From Arenicola marina (Eukaryota; Annelida; Polychaeta; Arenicolidae): a DNA stretch of 64,000 bases. Under the pieces are notes generated by a model that was not told the DNA's origin, did no database searches, and saw only the letters and a program-made list of their open reading frames with translations. A program made the translations under genes and the position numbers. Positions 11,815-23,574 of this stretch are shown piece by piece (positions within the stretch are counted from its first letter, which is position 1; the number at the start of each line of letters is the position of its first letter). Location of the stretch: NCBI GenBank assembly GCA_964019135.1, contig OZ025260.1:39413373-39477372 (forward strand). The letters are read 5' to 3'.

Positions 11815-12110
11815 GGAGGGGGAGGCACGATTATTCAAAACATGGTGGGGTGGGGGTGGGGGGGGGGGTCCGCGGGTGCCTTGATGCCTGAGAGAACACA
11901 TATTCGTGACGAAAAATATACCCCTATACAGCGGAAATTTATGCTGAAAAAGATAGCCCTGTAGAGCTTATATTATGAAGCTCGCGAGCAGGGCGGGGTG
12001 AGGGTTCTGAAAATGTGCGTTCATCGAGCGGGTTGCCGCGAAAAAATACCCCTTCCGAGCGAATTTCGACGGTAAAAAAAAGGGGCTTTACCGCGGACTT
12101 CCCCCCCCCC
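11815..12110 (+). repeat. Dispersed repeat, second copy at 52050-52318
   Basis: The order GGTGCCTTGATGCCTGAGAG, then CCCCTATACAGCGGAAATTT, then GAAAATGTGCGTTCATCGAGCGG, matches the reverse complement of 52050-52318. Bounded by poly-G and poly-C runs. Nature unknown. Confidence 0.65.
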
Positions 12111-12119
12111 CCCCCCCCA

Positions 12120-13150
12120 CCCAGCAATGATTAAGTACTCCCCGGGAGCCCAATGCAGTATCGGACCGTTTGTTATAATGAAAATCGTCATATATCACTT
12201 GCAGGCACATTAAGAGTGTCGCTGAGGCAACCTTTGTGAAGCATCTTGACGATCGGTCAAGTTCTTTTGTTTCCATGGCGACGGACAATTTTCAATGGTA
12301 AACATTTTCAAGTTAACCATGTGCCGAAAAACACCTATAAGCCACGCTGACCGACTTTGGGCTATCAAGGCCAAAGGTCAAGGCCACGACCTTTACTAAT
12401 GTAAATATCGAGTGCTCGGCTATAGCTCGTAAACTAGACGACACATAAGCACCAAACTTGTCTTGGTGGATAGAGGTGTCTTAGCTAGCAACCCGAGTGC
12501 GCAACGTAGAGGCGCTAGAGCGCCTTCTAGAAATCCTTATATTTCAAAAGTTGGCAAAATCGGAGCAGCGGTTATGATGTAGGCCTAAAGATTCTTTTAA
12601 GTTCTTTTTAACAATTTAACATTTGCGAATTTACAGTGCCATCAATATTGACCTAGGGACTTTGTATAAAACAACAAAGAATTGTATTGCCTATCATGGA
12701 AAAAAATGTTTAAAAATCGCGGTGTTAGCACTAATGCGTATTTAGATTAAAAGTTCCTTGCAATGGTAAAATATACGGCGTTATCGTTCTCCTATCGCAA
12801 TAGCCGTCCCTAATCTCCCTACCCTCCCTGTCAGGCTTTCATGCGCTATACTGGCGCACACCCCTCCCCTCCCGCACCGCCACCCCACCCTCATACCCCT
12901 CTCCGTTAAAAACGCGATACTGGTGGCCGGCCAGCTCTCTGCCGCAGGGAGTCCCTACCTTGCACCCCCACTCCTACCCCCTCTCTCCGCATCCTCACGT
13001 ACCGGCTAGCTTTGTTTCAGCTACATTTGACTACATGGATACCTGACGAAATCGGAAATCGCCTTAATTAGCTAAAAATCCACATAAAAATTCCCGTAAT
13101 GGGTTTCACAAAAATTGTATTAGGTAAAATACCAGTATTAATTAACTTTA
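12120..13150. other. No gene seen
   Basis: No supportable gene, RNA or repeat. A C-rich strip lies at about 12840-13000. Confidence 0.5.
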
Positions 13151-13151
13151 A

Positions 13152-13536
13152 GGTAAGCCACCCAAAATAAACCTCGGCGATTTTGAGCAGACCTCGGTAA
13201 ACATCGGCGGGCTGTAGCCCTGATATTTTACGCAGTCTTAACTAAACAAACAAAGTACGAATAAAACACAGCAAAAGAAGTGGTGACATAGGTAAAATAA
13301 ATAGAGCATCGTATAATAAGCTTCGGCGATTTAGAGAAGACCTCGTTAAACATCGACAAACATCGGCGGGTGTCAGTGAAAGGGGAATCCCTAACTCGTT
13401 ACGTCATTCACAGGAAATCCCCAATTCGTGACGTCATTCACAGGGTATTTCACCAGAAGGTGTGTAATTGGGTATACTTTCATAACATAATCACAAATAC
13501 AGAGTTCTTTTACCTTGCTATTATGGGTGGCCTACC
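13152..13536. mobile_element. Internally deleted MITE related to 62165-63228
   Basis: The ends GGTAAGCCACCC and, inverted at the right, GGTAGGCCACCCATAATAGC match the ends of the longer element at 62165-63228. Inside, the segments CCTCGGCGATTTTGAGCAGA and AATCCCTAACTCGTTACGTC are also shared, in opposite orientation. No clear target duplication here. Confidence 0.75.
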
Positions 13537-13851
13537 GGCAAATTTTGGGTCCGACTCGTAATATACCGTTTCACAAACGCAAATAAAGACCATATTAGCT
13601 GTGACCGATAGTAAGCGACCGATCAGTGACGTCACAACATATCACTATAAAATGCTTATAGGTTTCGATCTCCAAACCAAGCTATTTTCACTCACGAATG
13701 GGTCAGATTCGGGCAAACTTACCTTATTTAACTTAGCATGTGTGGTCTAACGCTATCCAACCAAGGCTTTATTCCAAGGCGCCGGATGAAGGATTATGTA
13801 CGGTCGACAAACATTTAACTGGCATGGAAGTATAATCATGGCAAAAGTGAC

Positions 13852-15175
13852 CTCGAGGTGGTTATATCCACGAGCGATCACCTCCGTTGGCCACAATCAG
13901 TACTGTGTGAGTGTGTCTATATGTCAGACAGCACACGGCGGGGTCTACCCAAGAGTGTGCCGCCGCTTACCGCTACTCACCGACCAATCACCTCACACTT
14001 CGATCCGCCTCACGCACCAATCAAGCTCGAATCCACCCAAATATCAGCATTTTTCTTATCTAAAATGATTACACTTTTGAAAGAAACTAACCTTATATCG
14101 TGACAATTTTCTTACAGCGCTCACTGAAGCAATTTTGCCACCAAAACCAACTTCAAACTTTGCGACCTTGCTTATGTGCAGGAAGCGGAAGTGGCATATA
14201 TGCAAATGACCAGTGGGGGCGTCAGTCATTTTGGAATGAAGTCCCGAAGGGGGGAGTGGACTACTGGTTTGGTACACGGGGTGTAAATCATGGAAATATA
14301 AATTATATTTAGCACAGTTTTGTAAAATTGCATTAGCGACGGGACGCGGTGCCCCCCCCCCCCCCCCCCCCAATGTTGCATTGCATTGGCGACGAGAATA
14401 CCGTTTCAAATGTTCTACTTAGCGCTAAGTCAATTAGTTTAGCGATAAATATGGTTGATGAATACGCCGCATGGGCTATACTGCGAGCTAGGCGTGCTTG
14501 GCAAGGCATTATATGATCCCGTTTTCTGGTTAATAATATCCCCAGGCGACACGTACAGGAAGTTAAACGGATTCCGACGGCCACTCGCACAGTAAATCAG
14601 TGGAGGGGGAGGCCGGGGGGGGGGGGGGGGGGGGGGGAGGGGAGGAGGAGTATGGGGCCCCACAACGCATACTAAACACAAAAACACACATCAGCGAGAT
14701 GAATCTGATTGGTCGGCAGTCGAAAAATGTGTCAAGTGACACAGGTGATGTAACTTCAAAATATATTGAATCGGGACGAACATTTACATAGCATCTCCCT
14801 ATGATGTGATAAATCAAAATGACAGATTTTAGGAGTACCTCCCCACATGAGCGTCATGTGAAAGCTGACCAATCGTCATCTCGGGCACTGTGCCTGAGAT
14901 CTCGCAGGCGAATTCTCGCGATGTCAGCCATTTTTGGTCCATCTGTTCCGGAGTTGAATCATTTTAGACCAGAAAAATGTCAATATTTGGGTGGATTCGC
15001 GCTTGATTGTTGCGTGAGGCGGTTCGAAGTGCGAGGTGGGTAGGCGATGACTAACGGCGAGTTGCTTACTCTTGGGTTATTATCAGATTATACAACGGGC
15101 CGCCGTGTGCTGACTGACACAGTACTGATTGTGGCCAACGGAGGTGAGTCCGCGCTCGGGGTTATATTCCCCGCA
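13852..15175. mobile_element. Element with about 220-bp long inverted ends
   Basis: Sequence 13852-14073 (CACCTCCGTTGGCCACAATC..., ...CCACCCAAATATCAGCATTT) recurs inverted at 14950-15175 with scattered differences. The interior has long poly-C (14351-14371) and poly-G (14616-14638) runs and no transposase. A target duplication is not evident. Confidence 0.7.
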
Positions 15176-15179
15176 ATAC

Positions 15180-16680
15180 TCTTCTTTCACCTCTAACAAT
15201 AAAATGTTATCAATGTTTTGCTCATCCGCTTCGAAATGAATAAACCTGCTACACCTGGCATAATGTTTAACTCGTCGGTCTGAAGGTTGACTCTCCTGCT
15301 GTGATACAATATAAGCTCGACTCTCCTGCTGTGATACAATATAAGCGCAACAATGTAATACAAAGTGTAGATCTACATATAGCTCTATGACGATGATGAC
15401 GACATAAACTCGCCACACGGACATATGACCAACTTGATATGACGCAGGCCACGATAGATGATGCTCATGAAAGAGTGAAATGGAACGTTTCAGATGCGAC
15501 CAGTGATACTAAAATAGTTTGATGACGCAACGTGTACGTTTTGTGTGTGTGTGGGGTGGGGGGTGGGGGGGATTGTTCTGTGACCAATGGTCCGTACCCC
15601 GGAATTTTGTTCAGCAATTCCGATGATTTGGTTTTCTGGTGTGGAAGAGTGAAAAAACGCTAACCGTTTTCGTAGACACGGCTCAATATTGCGGGCCAAA
15701 CCACAAAATATTGGCAGGCGGGTGTTTTTAGGTAGGATCTAGGCGCGACTATTATGAAGGAGCGAAACACCATACTTCCGTATGCCTTTCAAGCCTTTTT
15801 TAGGAGTTGCTTTTAGGTTTTTATTCCAGTAACAGCCGAAGGAAACGTACAATTTTGTTTAAAATGCCACCATCCAAATGTTGTCTTACGGCCCTGCCAA
15901 ACCCGCCCTATAAAAGTCAACATTCTGGTGGTGGGAGCGGGAGACTGAGGTTTGTATTGTGTCACAACAACAACAATCCCACAATGCGAAAGACTATCAT
16001 GGAGGCCATGTCAATATATATATATGTATACATTCGTATAAGTACCAGCACAGTTAATACGTAGGCCTACTTAATTTATTCCCCCTTGTTTGTTACACGC
16101 GTGTCAACAGTAGAAGACACCGTCTTATCCACTGAATACCGTCGTGTCAACGGATGCAGGCGGCCCGAAAACACACCACCCGAATGGTAATCTAGGGCGC
16201 AACGGTCCAGGGGCGAGGGAGTGATGGTGCGAGGGGGAGGGAGGGGTAGAATATTACTGCTAACAAAGGCGGCTTATCTCGCTTGGGGGCCCCCCTCGTT
16301 TAGACAAAGGTTTACCGGCTTTGCAAACGGTCATGTACGGCACGCTCGATGCTTACATATATATTTCCCGCCAAATAATAACGAACAAAATACAGAATGG
16401 CAGAAGCTATCTTTTATGCTTATTTGCAATTTTATAGTAATTTTATATCGAACAGGCTCCCAGCAATGATTTTTGGCGACTAGACGAAGTCATTGTTGCC
16501 CTGGGCCTCTTGCATGTTTAGGCCATCCATCGGTGTCATTACTGCCTCTAGCGCCATCGATCAACCGTTCCTGGCTAGTCGCCTTACTAATTGAAATACT
16601 AATTATTTCCATTCGACAACATTGTTATTTTATTTTATTTGCTTTTATTTAAAGCTGTTTCGACTGTTTATTTATTTCGC
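15180..16680. other. No gene seen
   Basis: A 27-bp direct duplication (GACTCTCCTGCTGTGATACA...) lies at about 15290-15344. No supportable coding sequence. Confidence 0.5.
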
Positions 16681-16689
16681 ACTTTAGGA

Positions 16690-17880
16690 ACACAGCGTCT
16701 GGTACATACACATACACAAAATAAATGACAGAGAAACGAAACAGTGCAGTAAGCAAATAAGTAAACAAGTGAAAGCAAGTAAATCGTATAAAGGACTTAG
16801 TAAATTACCATACATAAATTTGTATACAGACTTCGTTTTTAAGTAAATGAAGTCTTTCTTTAAACGCTGCATTCACAAATTTTGCTAATTTAGCTATTTC
16901 TACCTCAGATTCTGGTGTCATCAGCAACAAAAACTGGTCAGGGCAAAATATATAGGGAAGGAGTCTGTCTCTTAAATGTTGATATAAGGGGCAGCTACAT
17001 ATAAAATGCTTCTCGTCTTCAATTACTTCTCTTTGGTACATTTGCTTACAAAAGACACACACCCTTTCCTTCCATTCTAGTCCACGATGCTGCCCGGATT
17101 CAATAGCCACTTTGTGGGATGAACACCTTAATCTAGCAAAAGAACTAAGCAGGTCAAAACTTTTATAGAAAATAGGTATGTCTCGGTTACAGGAGTATAT
17201 TTAAAGCTTCTATAAGTGTCAAATCTTCCGTTCTCAGCTACCTCACCAACCAACAAGTCAGATGCATTTCTAACGAGAGCTAATTCTAACGCCTTAACAA
17301 ATTATGTTCTCCTGACCTACTAGCTGCTCAATCCAGGCCTGCTGGAAACCGAAATGGGATAACACCCTCCTAACCTGACTTGCCCAAGTGTCTCTACCTG
17401 CTTAATCTAATAAGAACATCATATTGTACGCGGAACGAACAATCGCCGGGGACGGGGATCTAAGAAGTTTAAGCCAGTACACTATCACCTTAATAAGTGC
17501 ACATGTGACATTCAATGGGATTACACCACATTCGCCTAGGGCCGCTGCTCTAGGCGAGCTTGATGGTAGTCCTAATAGCCTACCACTTACAATACAATAG
17601 CGTGTACATTCTCGATACATTTCTTTACATTAAAACCCCAAATTTCAGCACCATACGTCAATATTGGAGTCATCATTTGCTCAAAGAGCTTAAATTGCAG
17701 TTCTGGTTCCATATCCCCACACTGTCCCCGCACCCCTTTGATAAAATTCATAAATCTCAAACCTTGCACTGCGACAATTTGCTGCGCTAGTTCCCACTGC
17801 AGTTTTGGTGAGAAAACAATTCCGAGGTATTTGTAAGAGCTGACAACTTCTATTCTTTGTGATCTGTAATACCATTTATA
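16690..17880 (-). pseudogene. LINE fragment, RT thumb and C-terminal zinc region
   Basis: Reading the minus strand: 17587-17800 encodes the RT thumb with LFEQMMTPILTYGAEIWGF, a hallmark of CR1/RTE/L1-like RTs. The 16805-17110 segment encodes a C-terminal zinc knuckle (CVFCKQMY...HFICSCPLYQHLR). Between them the frame is broken repeatedly. No palm motif remains, so only the 3' part is preserved. The thumb and knuckle are recognised by motif; the clade is inferred only loosely. Confidence 0.8.
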
Positions 17881-18065
17881 CCAGCCGGTCTATCATCCAG
17901 CCTTCGCGAAGCTCGTTGCTAGAAAGAAATAACACCGTGTTAGCGGTGAAAGGCCATTTATTTCTAAATGACGAAAATATATACACATCCATATCGGAAC
18001 AGCTATAGCAAGCAAGATGACATAAATAAGTATAACCTTCAATGGTTAAAAGACCCATAAGGGCT

Positions 18066-18262
18066 ACACAGTCCAACGTCACATTACGTACCCTTACGTA
18101 AGATGACGCCAGACTGTGTATACCTGATCTTGCGTATTATTACGCAAGATGACATAAGATAATGGAAAGTTAACCTTACGTAATGGTTATACCGCCCCTC
18201 AAGGGGTGCACAGTCGAACGTCACATTACGTACCCTTACGTAACATCACGCCCGACTGTGTA
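18066..18262. repeat. Direct repeat of a 55-bp imperfect hairpin
   Basis: ACACAGTCCAACGTCACATT ... GACTGTGT at 18066-18119 is repeated at 18208-18261. Each copy pairs with itself (ACAGTC/GACTGT, CGTCA/TGACG). A third short palindrome, TTGCGTATTATTACGCAA, lies between. Lies just beyond the 3' end of the DIRS-like recombinase. Confidence 0.7.
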
Positions 18263-18346
18263 AGTGAATATACCAGGAAGGTGGGGGACAAACAGGCCAA
18301 AGGGGGCCCAGAGGGCCCACCCCCCACCCGAGAGAAGGCTGGATAC

Positions 18347-19074
18347 AATTTATCGTGAAAGGGATGGGATACGAATATATTTCTTATAGGCACCCGACCT
18401 CCACCTACCCATCTGGGAAATTGGTATTTCCGAGAAGCCCAGACTGGCTGCGGCATTAGCTGCTCCGATACGGAAACTATGTGGTTTGTAGACGTAAGGG
18501 TCAAAGCCCAGGACCATTATGGTCAGACGAAAAATATTATTAAAATAATGGGTTGTGACAGGGGCACCATCGCGAAAAACAAACAGAGGGGCAGGCCCGT
18601 CAGGCCGAATCGCTAAGTATCTACTCATAGCCTTAACCGGACACAGATCCGATCTTACAGCATCTATTTTTAAAGTGGGGAAAGTATTACCGCCACTGTG
18701 CTTATAAGAAACAAATGACACCAAGATGCGGGAGAAACTACCTTTCGCCCGGACTAAGGCTATATCCGCCACCCCTAAACAGTGGTTTGACATTCTAAAC
18801 TCGCCTACTCTTAAGAAGGCATAAAACGCTACTACAAACATGGCTCTCAACAAAACAGACTTGTAACCATCGGATACTACAGCATCCACCTTCTGACATA
18901 CCCATCGGATACTACAGCATCCACCTTCTGACATACGAATTCAGTATAGTTAAAGTAATGGGCAGCCGTGGCGACCCCTGTACGTTTAAGGCCCTGGCTC
19001 CTGTCAGGCATTTTTTAACAATGAAGGAGCTTGTCGGATCGGGTAAAGAATTGATCTTATGAAAATACGACAAG
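18347..19074 (-). pseudogene. Tyrosine recombinase of DIRS-like element (catalytic part)
   Basis: The minus ORF at 18350-18934 is a tyrosine-recombinase catalytic domain: first Arg in AFLRVGEF (residue 42), HSFR (HxxR, residues 152-155), then MGRWRSGAYKKYIR with the nucleophile Tyr (183 or 186). In DIRS elements this enzyme joins the circular cDNA to the genome. The preceding helical part (ALSYFHKINSLPDPTSSFIV...) is at 18912-19074. A 35-bp tandem duplication at 18867-18936 shifts the frame between the two, and Harbinger-like copies split off the N-terminal part. Inactive as it stands. Confidence 0.9.
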
Positions 19075-19801
19075 GCCCAATGGACGCGTTCGCGGCGCGG
19101 TGACGAAACTGACGCGGCGACGGAACCGAGGCGACCCGGTTCGGTCGCGGTGGCTATAGCCCACTGCACGCAGTGGTCGCGCGGTGGGTGACCGAAAAGC
19201 AGCTGTCTGAATTAACGGCTTAGGCTATTTTTAGATATTAGCGGTATGTTGAAACAAACGAAAGATAGATTCTTCTGATGAGGACGCACTCATGCTGTTA
19301 GCAACGGGAAGACGCCGCAAAAGGAAGAGGTATTGGATTCATCGCACTGTTCAAAGAAGACTGGCACTGGGAGAATACCACAGGCTCATACAGGAGCTAA
19401 AAATTGCAAACTATGAGAGTGCAATTTCAGGAGTTACTGGATCTGGTTGGGGGAGCCCTGTATCATGTCTCCACCTTTCTCCACTTGTCTCCAAGTTTCG
19501 CGCGTCCTTGTGCCCGAAACAAAGGCTTTTGCCGCCATGTTGGAGAGTGGGCATCGCGCTAAATTCTATTCTTTTTTCTGATTGGCTGAAATGTCGACGG
19601 CACGCCGACCGACGACCGAAAAATAGAACATGTCCTATCACACCGCGGAGCCTCGACGGTACCGCGACGGCACCGCGCCGGCGCCGTCCCGCTGACGCGT
19701 GCAGTGGGCGTTAGCCAAGCGCAACTCAACTGTCCTATTTTTCCGCGCCGCGTCAGTTCCGTCGCCGCGCCGCAAACGCGTCCAGTGGGCGTTAGCACTA
19801 A
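19075..19801 (+). mobile_element. Harbinger-like non-autonomous element, copy 1
   Basis: The ends carry GCCCANTGGACGCGTTYGCG in inverted orientation. The interior plus ORF (19292-19410) encodes RRRKRKRYWIHRTVQRRLAL followed by GEYHRLIQELKI, which matches the N-terminal style of PIF/Harbinger (ALP1-like) transposases; the catalytic DDE part is deleted. The left end has lost about 11 bases compared with copy 2. Inserted in the recombinase gene of the DIRS-like element. Confidence 0.75.
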
Positions 19802-19885
19802 GTAGTAATCGTGGATGGCGCGTACCCTGAATTATGAAGAAAGGCTATAAAAGCGAGAACGTTGTCAATGGTGGCCGGCAAAGGA
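19802..19885 (-). pseudogene. DIRS recombinase, stranded middle piece
   Basis: This 84-bp island between the two Harbinger-like copies translates on the minus strand as LPATIDNVLAFIAFLHNSGY followed by APSTITT, a tyrosine-recombinase SAM-like N-terminal segment. It fits between the pieces at 20609-20700 and 18912-19074. Confidence 0.8.
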
Positions 19886-20605
19886 TAAGTGCTGACGCCC
19901 ACTGGACGCGTTCGCGGCGCGGTGACGGAACTGACGCGGCGCGGTTCGGTCGCGGTGGCTATAGCCCACTGCACGCGGTGGTCGCGCGGTGAGTGACCGT
20001 ATAGCAGCTGTCTGAATTAACGGCTTAGGCTATTTTTAGATATTAGCGGCATTTTTAAATAAAGGAAAGATAGATTTTTCTGATGAGGACGCACTCATGC
20101 TGTTAGCAGCGTAAAGACGTCGCAGAAGGAAGAGGTATTTGATTCATCGCACTCTTCAAAGAAGACTGGCGCTGGGAGAATACACAGGCTCATACAGGAG
20201 CTAAACATTGAAAACGATAAGAGGTTTCGGACCTATATTTCAGATTGACACCAGTGCAGTTTCAGGAGTTGCTGGATCTGGTATCACGTCTCCACCAACT
20301 TTCGCGCGTCTTTGTGCCCGAAACAGAGGCTTTTGCCGCCAGGTTGGAGAATGTGCATCGCGCTGAATTTCATTCCTTTTTCTGATTAGCTGAAATGTCG
20401 ACGGCGCGCCGACCGACGACCGAAAAATAGAACATGTCCTATCTCACCGCGGAGCCTCGACGGTACCGCGACGGCACCGCGACTGTGCCGTCCCGCTGAC
20501 GCGTGCAGTGGGCGTTAGCCAAGCGCAACTCAACTGTCCTATTTTTCCGCGCCGAGTCCGTTCCGTCGCCGCGCCGCAAACGCGTCCAGTGGGCGTTAGG
20601 ACTTA
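19886..20605 (+). mobile_element. Harbinger-like non-autonomous element, copy 2, 3-bp TSD
   Basis: TIR TAAGTSCTRACGCCCACTGG at both ends, flanked by GGA at 19883-19885 and 20606-20608, a 3-bp duplication as expected for PIF/Harbinger. The transposase N-terminus is present but frameshifted. About 90% alike to copy 1 and in the same orientation. Confidence 0.8.
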
Positions 20606-20608
20606 GGA

Positions 20609-20700
20609 CTGCCGACCGTACTTAAACAGAAAAGACATATATAATTTCAACACGTTATCGTAAATTTTTCGTGTGGAAGCTGACAGCGAGGCTTGCAGCA
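20609..20700 (-). pseudogene. DIRS recombinase, N-terminal piece
   Basis: Minus-strand translation LLQASLSASTRKIYDNVLKL plus YMSFLFKYGRQS is the first helical segment of a tyrosine-recombinase core-binding domain. It is separated from the rest of the gene by the Harbinger-like copies. Confidence 0.8.
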
Positions 20701-20759
20701 ACTGCAGGATCACCTGGTCCAAGGTAGGGTCAAAACTGGTACGGTGACTGGTGATTCCG

Positions 20760-21640
20760 TCAACCAAGGTGCCTCCGCTCTTGCTGCCTCTTCCTGGAAT
20801 CGTGAAAGTTTGTCAACAATAACATTGTAAGCTCCTGGAATATGCTGGGCCTTGAAAAGAAAAGAATATTATTAAGTATTGTTGACATCACTAATCTACG
20901 GACCAAACGCATGACCGTCGGGTCCTTACTGGACCGCTTGTTGATGATATCTACAACGGCAGCGTTATCGGACCGGAAGATAACACAGCCATGATATGCC
21001 CCCAAACTTCTACCGCGGCCGCGATGGGGTAGAGCTCTTGAGTCGTAATGTGGTAGGCCTGCCAGCCCTCTGGCCAGGCTCCATTAAACCACTCAGAACC
21101 CAAAATGGCCGCATAACCCGTCGAAGCCGCAGCGTCGGTATGGAGGTGCATGGCGGGAAAGGCGGACCATCGATCGTGAAGAAGCAGCGATTTGCCGTTG
21201 TAGGTCTTGAGAAAATGCTGCCAAGCCTGAAGGTCCAGCTTGGCCTCCCTAGACAATCTGATGCGATGGTGGGCTTCCCTTATCCCCCGGGATAAGTCAA
21301 TCAGACGTCTCAGGAAGGCCCGGCCTGGGATGATGACTTGGCAGGCAAATTGCAAGAACCCAATGAGAGATTGAAGCTCTCTGAGAATTGCTTTCCTCCG
21401 GCGGAGATAGTCCTGACAGAGATCCTGTGCCTTGTGCAGCTTATCCTTCGGGAGTCTGGCCTCCATTCTCATGGTGTCGAGCTCGATACCGATGATTGTC
21501 GCTGTCGTAGCGGCTCGACAGGTTTTCGACTGTTTAATAGGCACGGACAGGCGCTCGGCCAGGGACAAAAACGTATCGAGGCTGTCGTCGGCCACTGTTG
21601 TATTTGGTGCGCCCATAAACACAAAATCGATTCGCTGATT
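20760..21640 (-). pseudogene. DIRS-like RT thumb/connection and RNase H
   Basis: The minus frame 20951-21622 begins FMGAPNTTVADDSLDTFLSL, continues with IIGIELDTMRMEARLPKDKL, then LRELQSLIGFLQFACQVIIPG, a pattern typical of DIRS/Ngaro RTs, and enters RNase H (LHTDAAASTGYAAILGSEWF, TTQELYPIAAAVEVWG). A frameshift at about 21000 moves to SDNAAVVDIINKRSSKDPTV (RNase H DNxA motif), and another precedes HIPGAYNVIVDKLSRFQ. The palm part that should precede 21622 is missing. Confidence 0.9.
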
Positions 21641-22019
21641 CGATGTCTGTCTTAGCTATCAGGGTTCCTGTGCCCAGGCGCCGAACCATTCGCGCCAGCG
21701 TATCGAAGGTCATATAATGGACACAGGTCAGCGTGGGGTCTATACCAGAATTTACCGAATTGCCCATAGGGTAGGAAAGGTCGTGTATTAGACGAAACTC
21801 GTTGGGCGCCTTTTTTGCGACTAACCCGAGCGGAGAACAATGGAAGTCAGGCAATGGCGGGTAAGAGAAGGGACCCGCTATGCGTTGCAGTTGTATTTCT
21901 TTAGCAAGCTTGATACTTGCCGCCTGTTCGTTGAGCTCCAGGGACTTGTGATTCTTGAACGTACTGGTTAAGGCGGGCCCGTCATAATGCAAACGAGAGC
22001 GGTCTGTGAACCCTTCCAA
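21641..22019 (-). pseudogene. DIRS-like RT fingers region
   Basis: The minus frame encodes the RT fingers: GPFSYPPLPDFHCSPLGLV, KKAPNEFRLIHDLSYPMG and IAKTDIESA, the last carrying the first catalytic Asp. Immediately after, at about 21630, the sequence jumps out of frame to a segment that in this RT class lies after the second and third catalytic Asp residues. About 70 codons are missing, so the RT is dead. Confidence 0.88.
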
Positions 22020-22137
22020 GAGGAAAGCCCGGTCCTCCTCGGGGTAGCCTTCCAGATAGGCTTCAAGGCCTTCGGTGCGAATTGGCGTGGGCAGCTGGCC
22101 TTGATTTGCACTTGAAGGGCCCCTGAGGGGGGATAGC

Positions 22138-22335
22138 CATGTCGCGTGTCGATTTTAAGAAAAGGTCCATGTCGCGTGTCGATTTTAAGAAAAGGTCCAT
22201 GTCGCGTGTCGATTTTAAGAAAAGGTCCATGTCGCGTGTCGATTTTAAGAAAAGGTCCATGTTGCGTGTCGATTTTAAGAAAAGGTCCATGTCGCGTGTC
22301 GATTTTAAGAAAAGTTCCATGTCGCGTGTCACTTA
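22138..22335. repeat. 30-bp minisatellite, about 6.6 copies
   Basis: Unit CATGTCGCGTGTCGATTTTA plus AGAAAAGGTC, 30 bp, nearly perfect; diverged copies continue to 22400. It lies between the Gag and RT parts of the DIRS-like element. The unit shares the motif AAAATCGACAC with dispersed repeats at 10110 and 50268. Confidence 0.95.
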
Positions 22336-22344
22336 AGTCTTCTG

Positions 22345-22803
22345 TCACATGTCGATTCTAAGACAACCCCAATGTCGCGTTGTCGATTTTAAAAATCGCC
22401 GTGTCAAAAAATTGTTGCAACGGGGACAGTTGTGTCTGAAGCGGCAGTTGAACCTTCGGCATACCCCTCTGTTGTTGGCGGCTGTCCAACAGATGCCCTC
22501 CCGAAAGGTCTTGGAAAAGTGCTGTGACTGCGGCTCCGTCTTGTTAGCCCGGAGATAGAGCTCTGTGTTCAGCTCACCCCAGGGAACCAGCTGCCAGCCC
22601 GCAACTGCCTTGCGGAACTCCCGGTCATAAAACCGCCAGTTCATACCACAGGCCATGTCATTGATGCCGAATGCGTACTTCATGAGGGCCGGGGCAATGC
22701 CTGGTGACTCCTCCGTCAATACAGCAACAAACACTAAGAACGCCATGTTCCACTGCTGGAGGGTGATTTTTGTCACCTCTCGCTTCGTTTTGAATGCTCC
22801 GTC
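22345..22803 (-). pseudogene. DIRS-like Gag, C-terminal half
   Basis: The minus frame runs ITLQQWNMAFLVFVAVLTEE, then ALMKYAFGIND, NWRFYDREFRKAV and PWGELNTELYLRA, and ends in the Cys/His cluster CRRFNCRFRHNCPRC. This matches the Gag-like protein that precedes RT in DIRS/Ngaro elements. The frame is closed by a stop just upstream of 22803, where a 25-bp inverted pair also lies. Confidence 0.82.
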
Positions 22804-22900
22804 AGTTGCCGGACGTCAACAAATGCCGCCTGGCAGCGAGTCCTCACGCTAAGTTTGTTTACTTCCGGCGAGCGGCGGAGCATTCAAAACGAAGCGAGAG
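22776..22900. repeat. 25-bp inverted repeat
   Basis: CTCGCTTCGTTTTGAATGCT at 22778 is exactly inverted at 22878-22898, with a 75-bp loop. It spans the broken N-terminal side of Gag. Confidence 0.85.
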
Positions 22901-23065
22901 AGGACACAAATTGCCCGGATTACAAGAAAATAAACTACCGACCAAAGATATGACTGTCCGACGAAAGTCATGAAAGCTTCAGGAATCTAATGGAGCAACT
23001 TGACGGGTTGGCACTGCATATTTATTCTGTTAGGACCTTCAACTTGAGCCACCGGTCTGCGATTT

Positions 23066-23202
23066 CTAATTTTTAGGTCTGGTGAACGGCATGGCTCTTA
23101 CCCTTGCTCCGTTTACGGGCGTGGTAAGAGAGGCATGTACCAGGGCTAGCTTCAGCACTGCTGCAGGCCTCTTGGATTTGTTGCTTGGACGAGTCTTAGG
23201 CA
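23066..23202 (-). CDS. Possible N-terminus of the DIRS-like Gag
   Basis: A short basic minus-strand peptide beginning MPKTRPSNKSKRPAAVLKLA. Position upstream of Gag and composition fit a Gag N-terminus, but there is no motif. It could be chance. Confidence 0.3.
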
Positions 23203-23574
23203 TTTCCGAAATTAGGAGCAAATCCAACGGCGCCAGAAATAGTCGGTTTGGGTTAGCAGGATTCAAATTACCTGAATGTGTATAACCGTGTATGAAACAC
23301 TTAAGGCTGACGTCGCTGGCTTATGTAATGATATCAGCGGGCAAAAGGATAAACTATTGCGCCCTGACCCAAAGTGCATATAAATTTACTGTCATGTAAT
23401 AATTCCACAACCACAATAATATATAATGTATGCATAATTTGCCTCGCTGAAATTATCCTATCCTAGGCAAGTTAGGACTAAGAAGTAGCCTCAATTAGAC
23501 TACAAGGCCCCTGTAGTATACAAGGACATGTTTTGTGTAGGAGGAAGCACGAAAAACCACAGCCACGATGCAGA

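Noticed and set aside
22138..22335. CRISPR-like array
   Set aside because: Units abut without spacers and the genome is eukaryotic.
22139..22361. Small proteins with repeated MSRVDFKKR units
   Set aside because: Translations of the 30-bp minisatellite.
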